Below the pieces are notes generated by a model that saw only the letters and a program-made list of their open reading frames with translations, searched no databases and had not been told where the DNA came from. A DNA stretch of 43,729 nt from Sutterella sp. (GTDB taxonomy: Bacteria > Pseudomonadota > Gammaproteobacteria > Burkholderiales > Burkholderiaceae_F): the NCBI GenBank assembly GCA_020025965.1, contig JAHHRG010000010.1, positions 1 to 43,729 of the forward strand, given 5' to 3'. Shown one piece after another: positions 6,488 to 14,016 of this stretch (position 1 is the stretch's first letter; every line of letters starts with the position of its first letter). A program made the position numbers and the translations under genes.

Positions 6488-7954
6488 TTAGTGTTCCTGA
6501 CGATAGTTCGGAGCTTCCTTCGTGATACGAACGTCATGGACGTGGGATTCACGGAGACCGCCGGACGTGATCTGAACGAACTGAGCACGGGTGCGCATTT
6601 CGTCGATCGTGGCGCAACCGCAGTAGCCCATGGAGGAGCGGAGACCGCCGATGAGCTGATAGATGATCGAGGCGACCGGGCCCTTGTACGGAACCATACC
6701 TTCGATACCTTCCGGAACGAACTTGTCGAGGTTGCCCTGGTTGTTGTCCTGGAAGTAACGGTCGGCGGAACCCTTGCCCATAGCGCCCAAGGAGCCCATA
6801 CCGCGGTAGGACTTGAAGGAGCGGCCCTGGGAGAGGATGATTTCGCCTGGAGCTTCGTCCGTACCGGCGAACATACCGCCCATCATGACGGCGTTGGCAC
6901 CGGCAGCGATAGCCTTGGCAACGTCACCGGAGAAGCGGATACCGCCGTCGGCGATGCAGGGAACGCCCGTGTCGCGGAGAGCTTCGGCAACGTTGGAAAT
7001 GGCGGAGACCTGGGGAACACCGACACCGGCAACGATACGCGTCGTGCAGATGGAGCCCGGGCCGATACCGACCTTCACGCAGTCAGCGCCGGCATCGACG
7101 AGAGCGAGAGCGGCGGCAGCCGTAGCGATGTTGCCACCGACAACCTGAAGGTTGGGGTAGTGTTCCTTGACCCACTTGACGCGCTGGAGCACGCCGGCGG
7201 AGTGGCCGTGAGCGGTGTCGACGACGATGACGTCAACGCCGGCATCAACCAACTTTTCAACACGTTCTTCCGTACCGGCACCGACGGACACACCGGCACC
7301 GACGAGGAGCTTGCCCTGGGAATCCTTGGCAGCGAACGGATGGTCGCTGGCCTTCGTGATGTCCTTAACGGTCATCAGGCCGCAGAGGTCGAAGTTGTCG
7401 TTAACGACGAGGACGCGTTCGAGGCGATGCTTATGCATGAGAGCCTTGGCTTCTTCGAGGGAAGCGCCTTCCTTCACCGTGACCAGGCGTTCGCGCGGGG
7501 TCATGACTTCGGAAACGGGGACGGACATGCGGGTTTCAAAGCGAAGGTCGCGGTTCGTGACCATGCCGAGGACATGCTTGCCGTCGACAACGGGGAGACC
7601 GGAAATATGGTTGCGGCGAGCAAGAGCGATCACATCGCCGACCAACATGTCGGGACCGATGGTGATCGGTTCGGCAACGACGCCGGCTTCGTGACGCTTG
7701 ACCTTAAGAACTTCGGCGGCCTGCTGGTCGGCGGACATGTTCTTATGGATGAAGCCGATACCGCCTTCCTGAGCCATCGCGATGGCGAGACGGGCTTCCG
7801 TCACCGTGTCCATCACGGCAGAGCACATCGGGATATTGATACGGATATTGCGCGTCAACTGCGTGGCGAGCTGGGTATCGCGGGGAAGAACTTCGGAATA
7901 CGCGGGAACGAGCAGAACGTCGTCGAAGGTGAGAGCCTTCTGAAGGAGTCGCAT
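6488..7954 (-). CDS. guaB: IMP dehydrogenase
   Basis: Oxidises IMP to XMP with NAD+, the rate-limiting step to GMP. 488 residues from ATG 7954, which has AGAGG five bases upstream; a start 18 bases further out adds only MCLEVV and is less likely. A TIM barrel (1-90 and 210-488) is interrupted by two CBS domains (about 95-205). The catalytic Cys303 sits in GPGSICTTR, the flexible mobile flap is around YFQDN, and the C-terminal HVHDVRITKEAPNY is typical. Upstream of guaA on the same strand, forming the usual guaBA pair. Confidence 0.98.
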   Translation of the reverse strand: MRLLQKALTFDDVLLVPAYSEVLPRDTQLATQLTRNIRINIPMCSAVMDTVTEARLAIAMAQEGGIGFIHKNMSADQQAAEVLKVKRHEAGVVAEPITIGPDMLVGDVIALARRNHISGLPVVDGKHVLGMVTNRDLRFETRMSVPVSEVMTPRERLVTVKEGASLEEAKALMHKHRLERVLVVNDNFDLCGLMTVKDITKASDHPFAAKDSQGKLLVGAGVSVGAGTEERVEKLVDAGVDVIVVDTAHGHSAGVLQRVKWVKEHYPNLQVVGGNIATAAAALALVDAGADCVKVGIGPGSICTTRIVAGVGVPQVSAISNVAEALRDTGVPCIADGGIRFSGDVAKAIAAGANAVMMGGMFAGTDEAPGEIILSQGRSFKSYRGMGSLGAMGKGSADRYFQDNNQGNLDKFVPEGIEGMVPYKGPVASIIYQLIGGLRSSMGYCGCATIDEMRTRAQFVQITSGGLRESHVHDVRITKEAPNYRQEH

Positions 7955-7970
7955 AACAACCTCTAAGCAC

Positions 7971-8015
7971 AAAAAAAAATTATCTGTCCTCGCTCTCAGG
8001 GACTGGAGACGAGGA
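7971..8015 (-). promoter_or_regulatory. Possible attenuator-like hairpin in the guaB leader
   Basis: In the guaB 5' untranslated region the minus strand can fold TCCTCG (rc of 8010-8015) plus GAGA-type inner pairs against CGAGGA (rc of 7987-7992), about ten pairs with one bulge, followed seven bases later by a run of about nine U. This resembles a weak intrinsic terminator between promoter and gene. Only the fold supports it. Confidence 0.35.
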
Positions 8016-8240
8016 TAGGAGTTCTGAAACTTGATACGCCCGTACGATCAACGGAGCGGAGCCGTCGGAGTCGCACACTTTAGCTCACAAAGCGTCGGTA
8101 ACGCTCGGAGCAAATGGGAGATTGATTTGCGGACAGAGTCTAACGCTTTTTTGCGAAAAAGTGTGAACTCTTTATAAAAAAAGTCCTCCGAAAACGAAAA
8201 AAAATGACCCAAAGGCCATTCTCCGAAGGACAAAATCGTC
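8016..8240. other. Intergenic region upstream of guaB
   Basis: Together with the leader hairpin and the following terminator this makes a 353-base gap between guaB and the acyl-CoA synthetase. It presumably contains the guaB promoter, but I cannot place -35 and -10 boxes confidently. No coding frame with a good start is seen. Confidence 0.4.
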
Positions 8241-8273
8241 AAAAAGCCCGTCCGAGCGATGTGTCGGACGGGC
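8241..8273 (-). terminator. Terminator of the first acyl-CoA synthetase gene
   Basis: Perfect 10-bp stem, GCCCGTCCGA (8246-8255) with TCGGACGGGC (8264-8273), followed on the minus strand by UUUUU. It lies 35 bases after the stop of the acyl-CoA synthetase gene. Confidence 0.85.
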
Positions 8274-8307
8274 CTGAAAGAAAGAATTCGAGACGATTTA
8301 TCGACTC

Positions 8308-10188
8308 TTAACGAGCGTTTTGATGCCCGGCATAAAGCGATTCAATCAGATCCAAATGGGCGGCCATGATCTGCGGTCGACGCAGTTTCATGGTGGGCGT
8401 CAAGAGACCGTTTTCAACCGTCCAGGGCGTCAGCGTAATGCCGACCGCACGCGGAATACCGTATTGCGGGAAATTGCGGCAGGTCTGACGGATACGCTTG
8501 ATGATCAAACGGTGCATATCGCGGGCGTGAATCGTCTGCGGATCGTCAAAGGGAAGCTGCATCTCGTCGCAAAGTTCGCGCCAGAGTTTTTCGTTCACGA
8601 CGGCCAGGGCGGTCACGAAGGGACGGTTGTCGCCGAGCACCATGACCTGTTCGAAGAGACGATCGTCCTGAATGGCGAATTCGATGTCGACGGGGGCAAT
8701 CTTTTCACCGGTGGAGGTGACGACGATTTCCTTGAGGCGTCCCTTAATACGGATGCGACCGCCGTCGGACAGATCCGCCTGGTCTCCCGTTCTGAACCAG
8801 CCGTCGATAAACGCGGCGGCGGTTTCGCGAGTTTTTCCCCAGTAGCCTTTCATGACCTGAGGTCCGCGAACGAGAAGTTCGTCGTTTTCTCCCAATTTCA
8901 CGTCACAGTCGGGCACGGGAAAGCCCACACAGGACGGATGATTGCCGATCGGACGGGTAAAAGAGACGATGGGCGACGTTTCCGTGAGGCCGTAAACCTG
9001 CAGAATATTGATTCCCATCGCACAGAAGACTTTCGCAACCGCCGTATTGAGGCTCGCACCGCCTGCAAAAGTGGCGCGAAGACGTCCGCCGAAGCGATCG
9101 CGGATCTTCGACGCAATATCGGTGTCAAGCGTGGGCCAGACGGTCTCGTCCAGGTTTTCGCGCTGCGAATGCTCAACGGGCAAATCGTTCGCCTGACAGA
9201 AGCGTCGCCAGCCCACTTCCTTTGCCCAGTCGGTGAGATGACGCTTTTCTTCCGTTGAATCTGCCAATTCATGCATTAGCGCCTGATATATGCGTTCGTA
9301 GACGCGAGGCACCGAACACATGAGGGTGGGTTTGACAACGAGAAGATCCTGCTCGATTGAGCCGGCACTCTTGGCAAAGGCCATGGCAGAGCCGTTGGCG
9401 AGCGAATTGTAGTGAGCCACCGTTCTCTCGAAAGTGTGAGAGAAGGGCAGATAGCTCAAGAAGACGTCTTCTTCGGAAAAGTCAAAGCAACGGTTGATCT
9501 GCTTAACGTTTTCGACGATGTTGCGATGCGTGAGCATGACCCCCTTGGGGCGGCCGGTGGTGCCCGACGTATAAATAAAGCCCGCGAGATCGTCGGGTTC
9601 GGGCGAGGCGGGGAGAGTCTCGTCAGGAACGTGATTGCCGGTAGAGAGCCATTCTTCAACGCCTAAAAGCGTGACGGGATGACCGTCAACGTCCTGAGGC
9701 GAACCTTCGGTGACGATTTCATTGGTAAAGACGACGAGGTTAAGGTCGGGCAAACCGTCCACTTCGGCTTCGGCAGCTTTCGCGATCGCATTCCAACGGG
9801 CACGCGAGGTGGTGACCAAAAAGCGTGCGCCCGAATCGCGAAGAATATAGGCGGACGATCCCGCCGTATCGATCGCGTGCAGAGGCACGGGCACGAGGCC
9901 GTTGGCCAGGGCCGCTTCGTCAAAGGTGACGGCATCGATCGAATTCGTCAGAAGCATCGCCACGCGATCCCCTTTTTTGAGGTCCATCGCAGTGAAGGTG
10001 CGACGCCAACGAACGACTTTTTCATTGAAAGCTCGCCAGGTTAAAGACAACCAGGCATTTTCCGCATAGTCGAATTGACGAAACGCTTCACGATCGGGCC
10101 AGGTAGCGACGGTGTGTCGCAACATGTCGGGGATTGAGCGAAAGTCGTTGATAAAGGTACGGTCGGAGTCAGTCACGGATGTCATCAT
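8308..10188 (-). CDS. Long-chain acyl-CoA synthetase (AMP-forming)
   Basis: Activates a fatty acid with ATP to an acyl-adenylate and transfers it to CoA. 626 residues, similar in layout to the FadD15-type bacterial long-chain acyl-CoA ligases. Motifs: P-loop-like YTSGTTGRPKG (206-216), YGLTETSP, GWFRTGDQADL and GRLKEIVVTSTGEKIAP, the A-domain signatures in order. No signal peptide. It lies directly downstream of a paralogue (10353-12218) with a terminator between them, so the two are separately terminated. A TATAAT hexamer ends five bases before the ATG and no Shine-Dalgarno is visible, so the mRNA might be leaderless or start further in. Chain-length preference cannot be read. Confidence 0.92.
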   Translation of the reverse strand: MMTSVTDSDRTFINDFRSIPDMLRHTVATWPDREAFRQFDYAENAWLSLTWRAFNEKVVRWRRTFTAMDLKKGDRVAMLLTNSIDAVTFDEAALANGLVPVPLHAIDTAGSSAYILRDSGARFLVTTSRARWNAIAKAAEAEVDGLPDLNLVVFTNEIVTEGSPQDVDGHPVTLLGVEEWLSTGNHVPDETLPASPEPDDLAGFIYTSGTTGRPKGVMLTHRNIVENVKQINRCFDFSEEDVFLSYLPFSHTFERTVAHYNSLANGSAMAFAKSAGSIEQDLLVVKPTLMCSVPRVYERIYQALMHELADSTEEKRHLTDWAKEVGWRRFCQANDLPVEHSQRENLDETVWPTLDTDIASKIRDRFGGRLRATFAGGASLNTAVAKVFCAMGINILQVYGLTETSPIVSFTRPIGNHPSCVGFPVPDCDVKLGENDELLVRGPQVMKGYWGKTRETAAAFIDGWFRTGDQADLSDGGRIRIKGRLKEIVVTSTGEKIAPVDIEFAIQDDRLFEQVMVLGDNRPFVTALAVVNEKLWRELCDEMQLPFDDPQTIHARDMHRLIIKRIRQTCRNFPQYGIPRAVGITLTPWTVENGLLTPTMKLRRPQIMAAHLDLIESLYAGHQNAR

Positions 10189-10283
10189 CAGGGATTATAT
10201 GAGAATGCGTCTAGATCTCATCAAATCGGCTGTGTTAAAGCCTTTTTGAGATATGCCGCCGTATTTTAGTAAAAAAATAAGGC

Positions 10284-10320
10284 AAAAAAAGACCGTCCGA
10301 CGGCAAAATCGAACGGTCTT
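10284..10320 (-). terminator. Terminator of the second acyl-CoA synthetase gene
   Basis: AAGACCGTTCGA and TCGGACGGTCTT form an imperfect 12-bp stem on the minus strand (10291-10320), followed by seven U. It lies 33 bases after the stop of the upstream synthetase gene. Confidence 0.8.
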
Positions 10321-10352
10321 GTAAAAAATGGCAACGAGGCCTGTCTGCCGGC

Positions 10353-12218
10353 TTATCGCTTACCCGCGAGAGCATCGTACATGGCTTCGATTTCAGCCTT
10401 GTACTGAGCAACGATCACGCGACGCTTCATCTTCAGGGTGGGCGTCAGCATGCCGTTGTCGATCGTCCAGGGTTCAGACAAAAGCGTTACCTGACGCGGC
10501 ACGCCGTAATTGGGGAAGCCGGCGGTGGCGGCCTTGATGCGGCGAAGCGCGAGTTTCTTGGCCTTGGGATCGGTCAGAGAAGCGGGATCCGTCGGATCGA
10601 TCTTGAGTTCGTTACAGACGGTCTTCCACTCTTCAGGGTTCACGACCACGAGGGCGGAAATGAAGGGACGGTCGTCCCCCATCACCATGCTCTGGCTGAA
10701 GAGTCGATCGGTTTCGATCGCGGCTTCGAGATCGGCGGGCGGTATCTTTTCGCCGGTCGAGGTCACGATGATTTCCTTAATGCGCCCCGTAATACGGATA
10801 TTGCCGTCGGGGTAGATGGAACAGACGTCGCCCGTCTTCAACCAACCGCCTTCTTCAAAGATTTCACGGGTAGCATCTTCGCGATGCCAGTAACCCTGCA
10901 TGACGGAAGGACCGCGAACCTGCAGTTCGTCGCCTTCGCCCAAGCGGACTTCAAGGTTCGGAAGAGCCGGACCCACGGTGTTGGGGTGGTTGTAGCCGGG
11001 CTTATTCACCGAAATGATCGGGGATGTTTCGGTCATGCCGTAGCCCTGAATGATCTCAACGCCGAGGGCGAGGAAGGTCTTGGCCACGTTCGGGGACAAA
11101 GCGGCACCGCCCGAAATGAAGAGGTGAATGTTGTCGCCGAAAACGGAGCGCAGCTGCTTGCCGACCTTTTTATCAAGGAAAGCGACCACGAGCGGATCGA
11201 GGAAAGCGCGGGCGGAGGGTTCGACGGGCAAGCCGTTCTGACGGCAGAAACGACGCCAGCCGACTTCAACTGCCCAGTCAAAGAGGTACTGCACGAGCTT
11301 GCCCTTCTTGGCGAGACCGTCCTGCAGCTTGTTGTAGATCATTTCGTAGACGCGCGGAACCGACATCAGGATGGACGGGCGAATCTGACGGAAGTCTTCC
11401 TGAAGGGTGGCGATCGAACGGTTAAAGGCGGTCGTAAAGCCGAGACCCAAAGCAAGGTAGTAAGAGGTCGTGCGTTCGAAGGTGTGAGAGAGTGGCAGGA
11501 AGGAAAGCAACGTTTCCTTTTCGTGCGGCATCACCTGCTGCAGAACGCCGCGGATATTCGAGAGAATATTGCGGTGCGTGAGCATGACCCCCTTGGGGTT
11601 CCCGGTCGTTCCCGACGTATAAACGAGAGCGGCAAGGTCGGTGGGCTTCGGGCCTTCGGCGGGTAGCTTCGACTGGAGGCCTTCCTTAATAAAGGTGGCG
11701 AGCGACATCACGGGGATGGCGGCTTCAAGGTCGTCACAGTCCTTGTCGTCGGTAATGACCACGAGTTCAAGCGCCGGCAACTCGGCCGCGTCGCGGATCT
11801 GCTTCCACTTCAGGAGCTTGTTCGTGACGAGAACCTTTGCGCCGGAGTCATTCAGAATGAAGGCGGAGGATTTCGGCGTATCGATGGCGTGCAGGGGTAC
11901 CGGCACCAAGGCGTTCGAAAGGGCAGCCAAGTCGAAATAAACGGCTTCGGGGCAGTTCGTCATCAGCATGGCGACGCGATCGCCGCGAACCAAGGACGTA
12001 CGGGCGGCAAAAGCGTGACGCCAGTCGTGAACTTCGTCGTAGACATTCTTGACAGTGAGGTCTTTCCAGGCCTTATCGGCATTGCTGTAGACCTTATAGA
12101 TCACATCGTCGGGACGAACGGCGAGATGATGCGTCAAGAGTTCGGGGATCGTGGTAAGAAGGTCGAGCTCCTTCACGCGTTCCTTGCCTGAACGGATGGT
12201 CTGATTGGTATCGTTCAC
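10353..12218 (-). CDS. Long-chain acyl-CoA synthetase (AMP-forming), paralogue
   Basis: 621 residues from a GTG start, AGGA about ten bases upstream. The same A-domain motifs in order: YTSGTTGNPKG (200-210), YGMTETSP, GWLKTGDVCSI and GRIKEIIVTSTGEKIPP. It shares long stretches such as the ALVPVPLHAIDT type and EVGWRRFC with its neighbour, so the pair arose by tandem duplication and diverged. It probably feeds exogenous or recycled fatty acids into phospholipid synthesis or, less likely in this anaerobic-looking organism, beta-oxidation; no beta-oxidation genes are nearby. Confidence 0.92.
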   Translation of the reverse strand: MNDTNQTIRSGKERVKELDLLTTIPELLTHHLAVRPDDVIYKVYSNADKAWKDLTVKNVYDEVHDWRHAFAARTSLVRGDRVAMLMTNCPEAVYFDLAALSNALVPVPLHAIDTPKSSAFILNDSGAKVLVTNKLLKWKQIRDAAELPALELVVITDDKDCDDLEAAIPVMSLATFIKEGLQSKLPAEGPKPTDLAALVYTSGTTGNPKGVMLTHRNILSNIRGVLQQVMPHEKETLLSFLPLSHTFERTTSYYLALGLGFTTAFNRSIATLQEDFRQIRPSILMSVPRVYEMIYNKLQDGLAKKGKLVQYLFDWAVEVGWRRFCRQNGLPVEPSARAFLDPLVVAFLDKKVGKQLRSVFGDNIHLFISGGAALSPNVAKTFLALGVEIIQGYGMTETSPIISVNKPGYNHPNTVGPALPNLEVRLGEGDELQVRGPSVMQGYWHREDATREIFEEGGWLKTGDVCSIYPDGNIRITGRIKEIIVTSTGEKIPPADLEAAIETDRLFSQSMVMGDDRPFISALVVVNPEEWKTVCNELKIDPTDPASLTDPKAKKLALRRIKAATAGFPNYGVPRQVTLLSEPWTIDNGMLTPTLKMKRRVIVAQYKAEIEAMYDALAGKR

Positions 12219-12560
12219 TCTGAATGTCCTGCACTTATAAAAAGGGTTGTTTGAGATGAGCTCTTAGGCGACGGCGCTGTTTTAAAACACATCAAAGCGC
12301 ACCGACAGTCGGCATCGAGCCAAGAATATGCGGTCATTGTAGGCAAAAGCCATCGGTTTGCCGTTTAACTTTAGACCTGTCGGCGACTCCCTACCCTCCT
12401 TTATGGGACGGGTATCATCCGTTCGGTTGAATTTTACAGAACCAACGAAGCGCGGACTTCGTCTAAGTGGACTACGTAGAAATAACTAATTTTTGAGAAG
12501 CGTCAGTGCAACGTGAAGAATGTTCTGACAAAAGGCGGAGCGGAGAAAGCTGAATTCGAC

Positions 12561-12798
12561 TTGACAAAACTAAGGTGGCGAGTAGTAAAAAAGCCTCTTT
12601 TCGGTCGTTTGCATGAAAACAAAAAGTGGACTACCTTATCTCTCAAGCAATTCATGGAAGGCAAAGCGGTCGGTTAGCTCCTCAAGCCGGTTGCAGCGGA
12701 ACGTGCCAAGACGTCCGCATTGAGAGGCTTCGGAATTGCATGGTCACATCAGAGCTGGCGAAGAGTGGTCTTCTCGCCGGCTCTTTTGTTTTTGGAGA
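12561..12798 (+). ncRNA. Candidate structured small RNA with promoter and terminator
   Basis: A perfect -35 box TTGACA (12561-12566) is followed 16 bases later by a weak -10 (TAGTAA). About 200 bases downstream a strong hairpin (GAGC-U-GGCGA arms, 12756-12787) runs into UUUUGUUUUU. Between them are a GCGGaACGT / ACGTCCGC hairpin and two mutually exclusive complementary pairs (CTCTCAA with TTGAGAG; GCAATTC with GAATTGC), as in switching RNAs. Frames inside run through the terminator, so protein coding is unlikely. Not recognised as 6S, 4.5S, tmRNA or RNase P RNA. Confidence 0.4.
12756..12797 (+). terminator. Rho-independent terminator, plus strand
   Basis: A stem of GAGCTGGCGA with TCGCCGGCTC (one G-U, inner AGA/TCT pairs) is followed by UUUUGUUUUU. 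No protein gene ends just before it, which is why I propose a small RNA upstream. Confidence 0.65.
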
Positions 12799-13188
12799 AC
12801 CCGCTCGCTAAGGGCAGCTCCGAGTCCTTGAGCGTTGAGAGGCGGATCCTCAAAGAAAGCTTCTGTCATCGGCTCTTACCGAGAGCGTTCAGAGATGCCT
12901 CAGAGGAATGTCAAGAGGGGCGTAGGAAGGGCTTCTGGCTCGTCCGTTACCGGCATTACTCGACAGCCGTGCAAAAAGGGCTTGGCCGGTTGCCCAAACA
13001 GGAAGGTAAATTCCATACGGGGAAGGTCGTCGAGATCGCCGGTTTGAAGGCCTTCGATCACGCATTGTAAAGAGTCGACTGCCGGGGTCGCTCAATAACC
13101 GGTCAAGGGGCGATTGCCCTAAAACGGGAAAAAAGAAAATTAAAATCCGATCGGTCGGTTCCCGAAAGTCGTAAAGAAGAGAGAATTC

Positions 13189-13202
13189 TTGATTTGCGTC
13201 AA
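13189..13202. promoter_or_regulatory. FNR-like site
   Basis: TTGATTTGCGTCAA matches the FNR/ANR consensus TTGAT-N4-ATCAA at nine of ten defined positions. It lies about 815 bases before nrdD, too far for simple control of that gene, so it may serve a small transcript in this gap. Confidence 0.35.
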
Positions 13203-13442
13203 ATGAACGGATTTTCGTAAACGGGAATGATTCTCAGATGAAAGTGCTTCTCTCCCTACGGCAAGTCCTCTTCTAGGTAGCTTGTCTTATGCGTAGTTAT
13301 ACGTAAAGTCGTGCGACTTTGTTCCAAGACAAGAAAGACCTTTATTCTGACTTCTGAATAAAACAGAATGAAAAAGATTGTCGACTGAAGTCTTAAAAAT
13401 CCGTATTCAAAAGACCGTGAAAAATAGCCGTGGTCTAAAAAA

Positions 13443-13480
13443 TGAAAAAAAAGCCTGCCTTCCGTAAGAGAAGGCAGGCT
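13443..13480 (-). terminator. Strong terminator, minus strand, of an unidentified transcript
   Basis: Perfect 11-bp stem AGCCTGCCTTC (13452-13462) with GAAGGCAGGCT (13470-13480), followed on the minus strand by eight U. The plus-strand side is flanked by A-runs only, so it works for leftward transcripts. No minus-strand gene ends just before it. Confidence 0.75.
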
Positions 13481-13680
13481 AAAAAAAGCAATCAACGGAC
13501 ACATGCCGACCTTACGTCGGGTCAACATCCTTCTGGAGAGTGATTGAGAAGAACGGACCGGCAACGCTCGAGCGACCCCTCGGACCTGTTGACCGGTTGA
13601 CGGACTGTGAAAATCCAACGCACGGACTCTCGGTTCGTCAACGAAGCATATTCTAACGAGCCCCCTCCCGCTCGGATAGG
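13481..13680 (-). ncRNA. Candidate small RNA upstream of the 13443-13480 terminator
   Basis: The 200 bases leading (on the minus strand) into the strong terminator contain a possible -10 box (TAGAAT at 13648-13653) and several short complementary pairs (for example GACGTAAGGTC), but no convincing gene; one frame passes through the terminator. I infer a leftward non-coding RNA or orphan leader of up to about 200 bases. The boundaries are approximate. Confidence 0.3.
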
Positions 13681-13873
13681 AGTGTTAACACCTAGATTTT
13701 CGAAAGAGACAACTAGGGAAATCCCCTGTCCTTTCTGCGCAGAAGATTTTAAGGAAACTAATCCCTTGATATTGAGGCGTTAAGGAGCGGAAAAATGCTT
13801 CAAGAAGTCATGAAAACCCGCAGGCAAAACCCCTCTCTATTTGATATATTGATGAGACCGAGAAGGTGACGTA

Positions 13874-13920
13874 ACACCATGAATGGTGTCGAAAATTTTC
13901 TCTAATGCTAAATATGGGGT
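13874..13920 (+). promoter_or_regulatory. Tandem NrdR boxes upstream of nrdD
   Basis: ACACCATGAATGGTGT (13874-13889) has both conserved ends of the NrdR box (ACAC...GTGT) and is a near-perfect palindrome. A second, weaker box ATGCTAAATATGGGGT (13905-13920) starts 31 bases later, the canonical three-turn spacing. NrdR represses ribonucleotide reductase operons when dATP is high, so this fits the gene that follows. Confidence 0.65.
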
Positions 13921-14016
13921 TTTAAGTGTTTCTGACACTGGATGTGCCAACGTCTGCACGAAGGACTTCGAACCCCCGAGGCGAAACGTGTTTAAAGGTT
14001 GGGAGGAGAGCCAAAA

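Larger units (their letters stand above)
12219..14016. other. 1.8-kb gap without a convincing protein gene
   Basis: Open frames here are short, lie on both strands and run through stem-loops, and none has a recognisable product. The interval instead holds a plus-strand candidate RNA with terminator (12561-12798), an FNR-like site (13189-13202), a Fur-like core AATGATTCTCA (13226-13236), a symmetric AAAGTCG-TG-CGACTTT site (13305-13320), a strong minus-strand terminator (13443-13480) with a structured region before it, and two NrdR boxes ahead of nrdD. Confidence 0.5.

Noticed and set aside
6491..7966. 491-codon plus-strand frame opposite guaB
   Set aside because: It mirrors guaB almost end to end, has Asp/Gly/His-rich repeats and no known domain; a shadow of high-GC coding.
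12720..13070. 116-codon frame in the gap before nrdD
   Set aside because: It begins inside the proposed plus-strand RNA and runs through its terminator; no ribosome-binding site or family.
13256..13618. 120-codon minus-strand frame through the orphan terminator
   Set aside because: It translates an 11-bp terminator stem and its U run in its middle, so a protein is unlikely; kept only as a possible leader RNA.
13961..13985. TTCGAAC-containing segment resembling a tRNA T-arm
   Set aside because: No matching D-arm, anticodon arm or acceptor stem on either strand.
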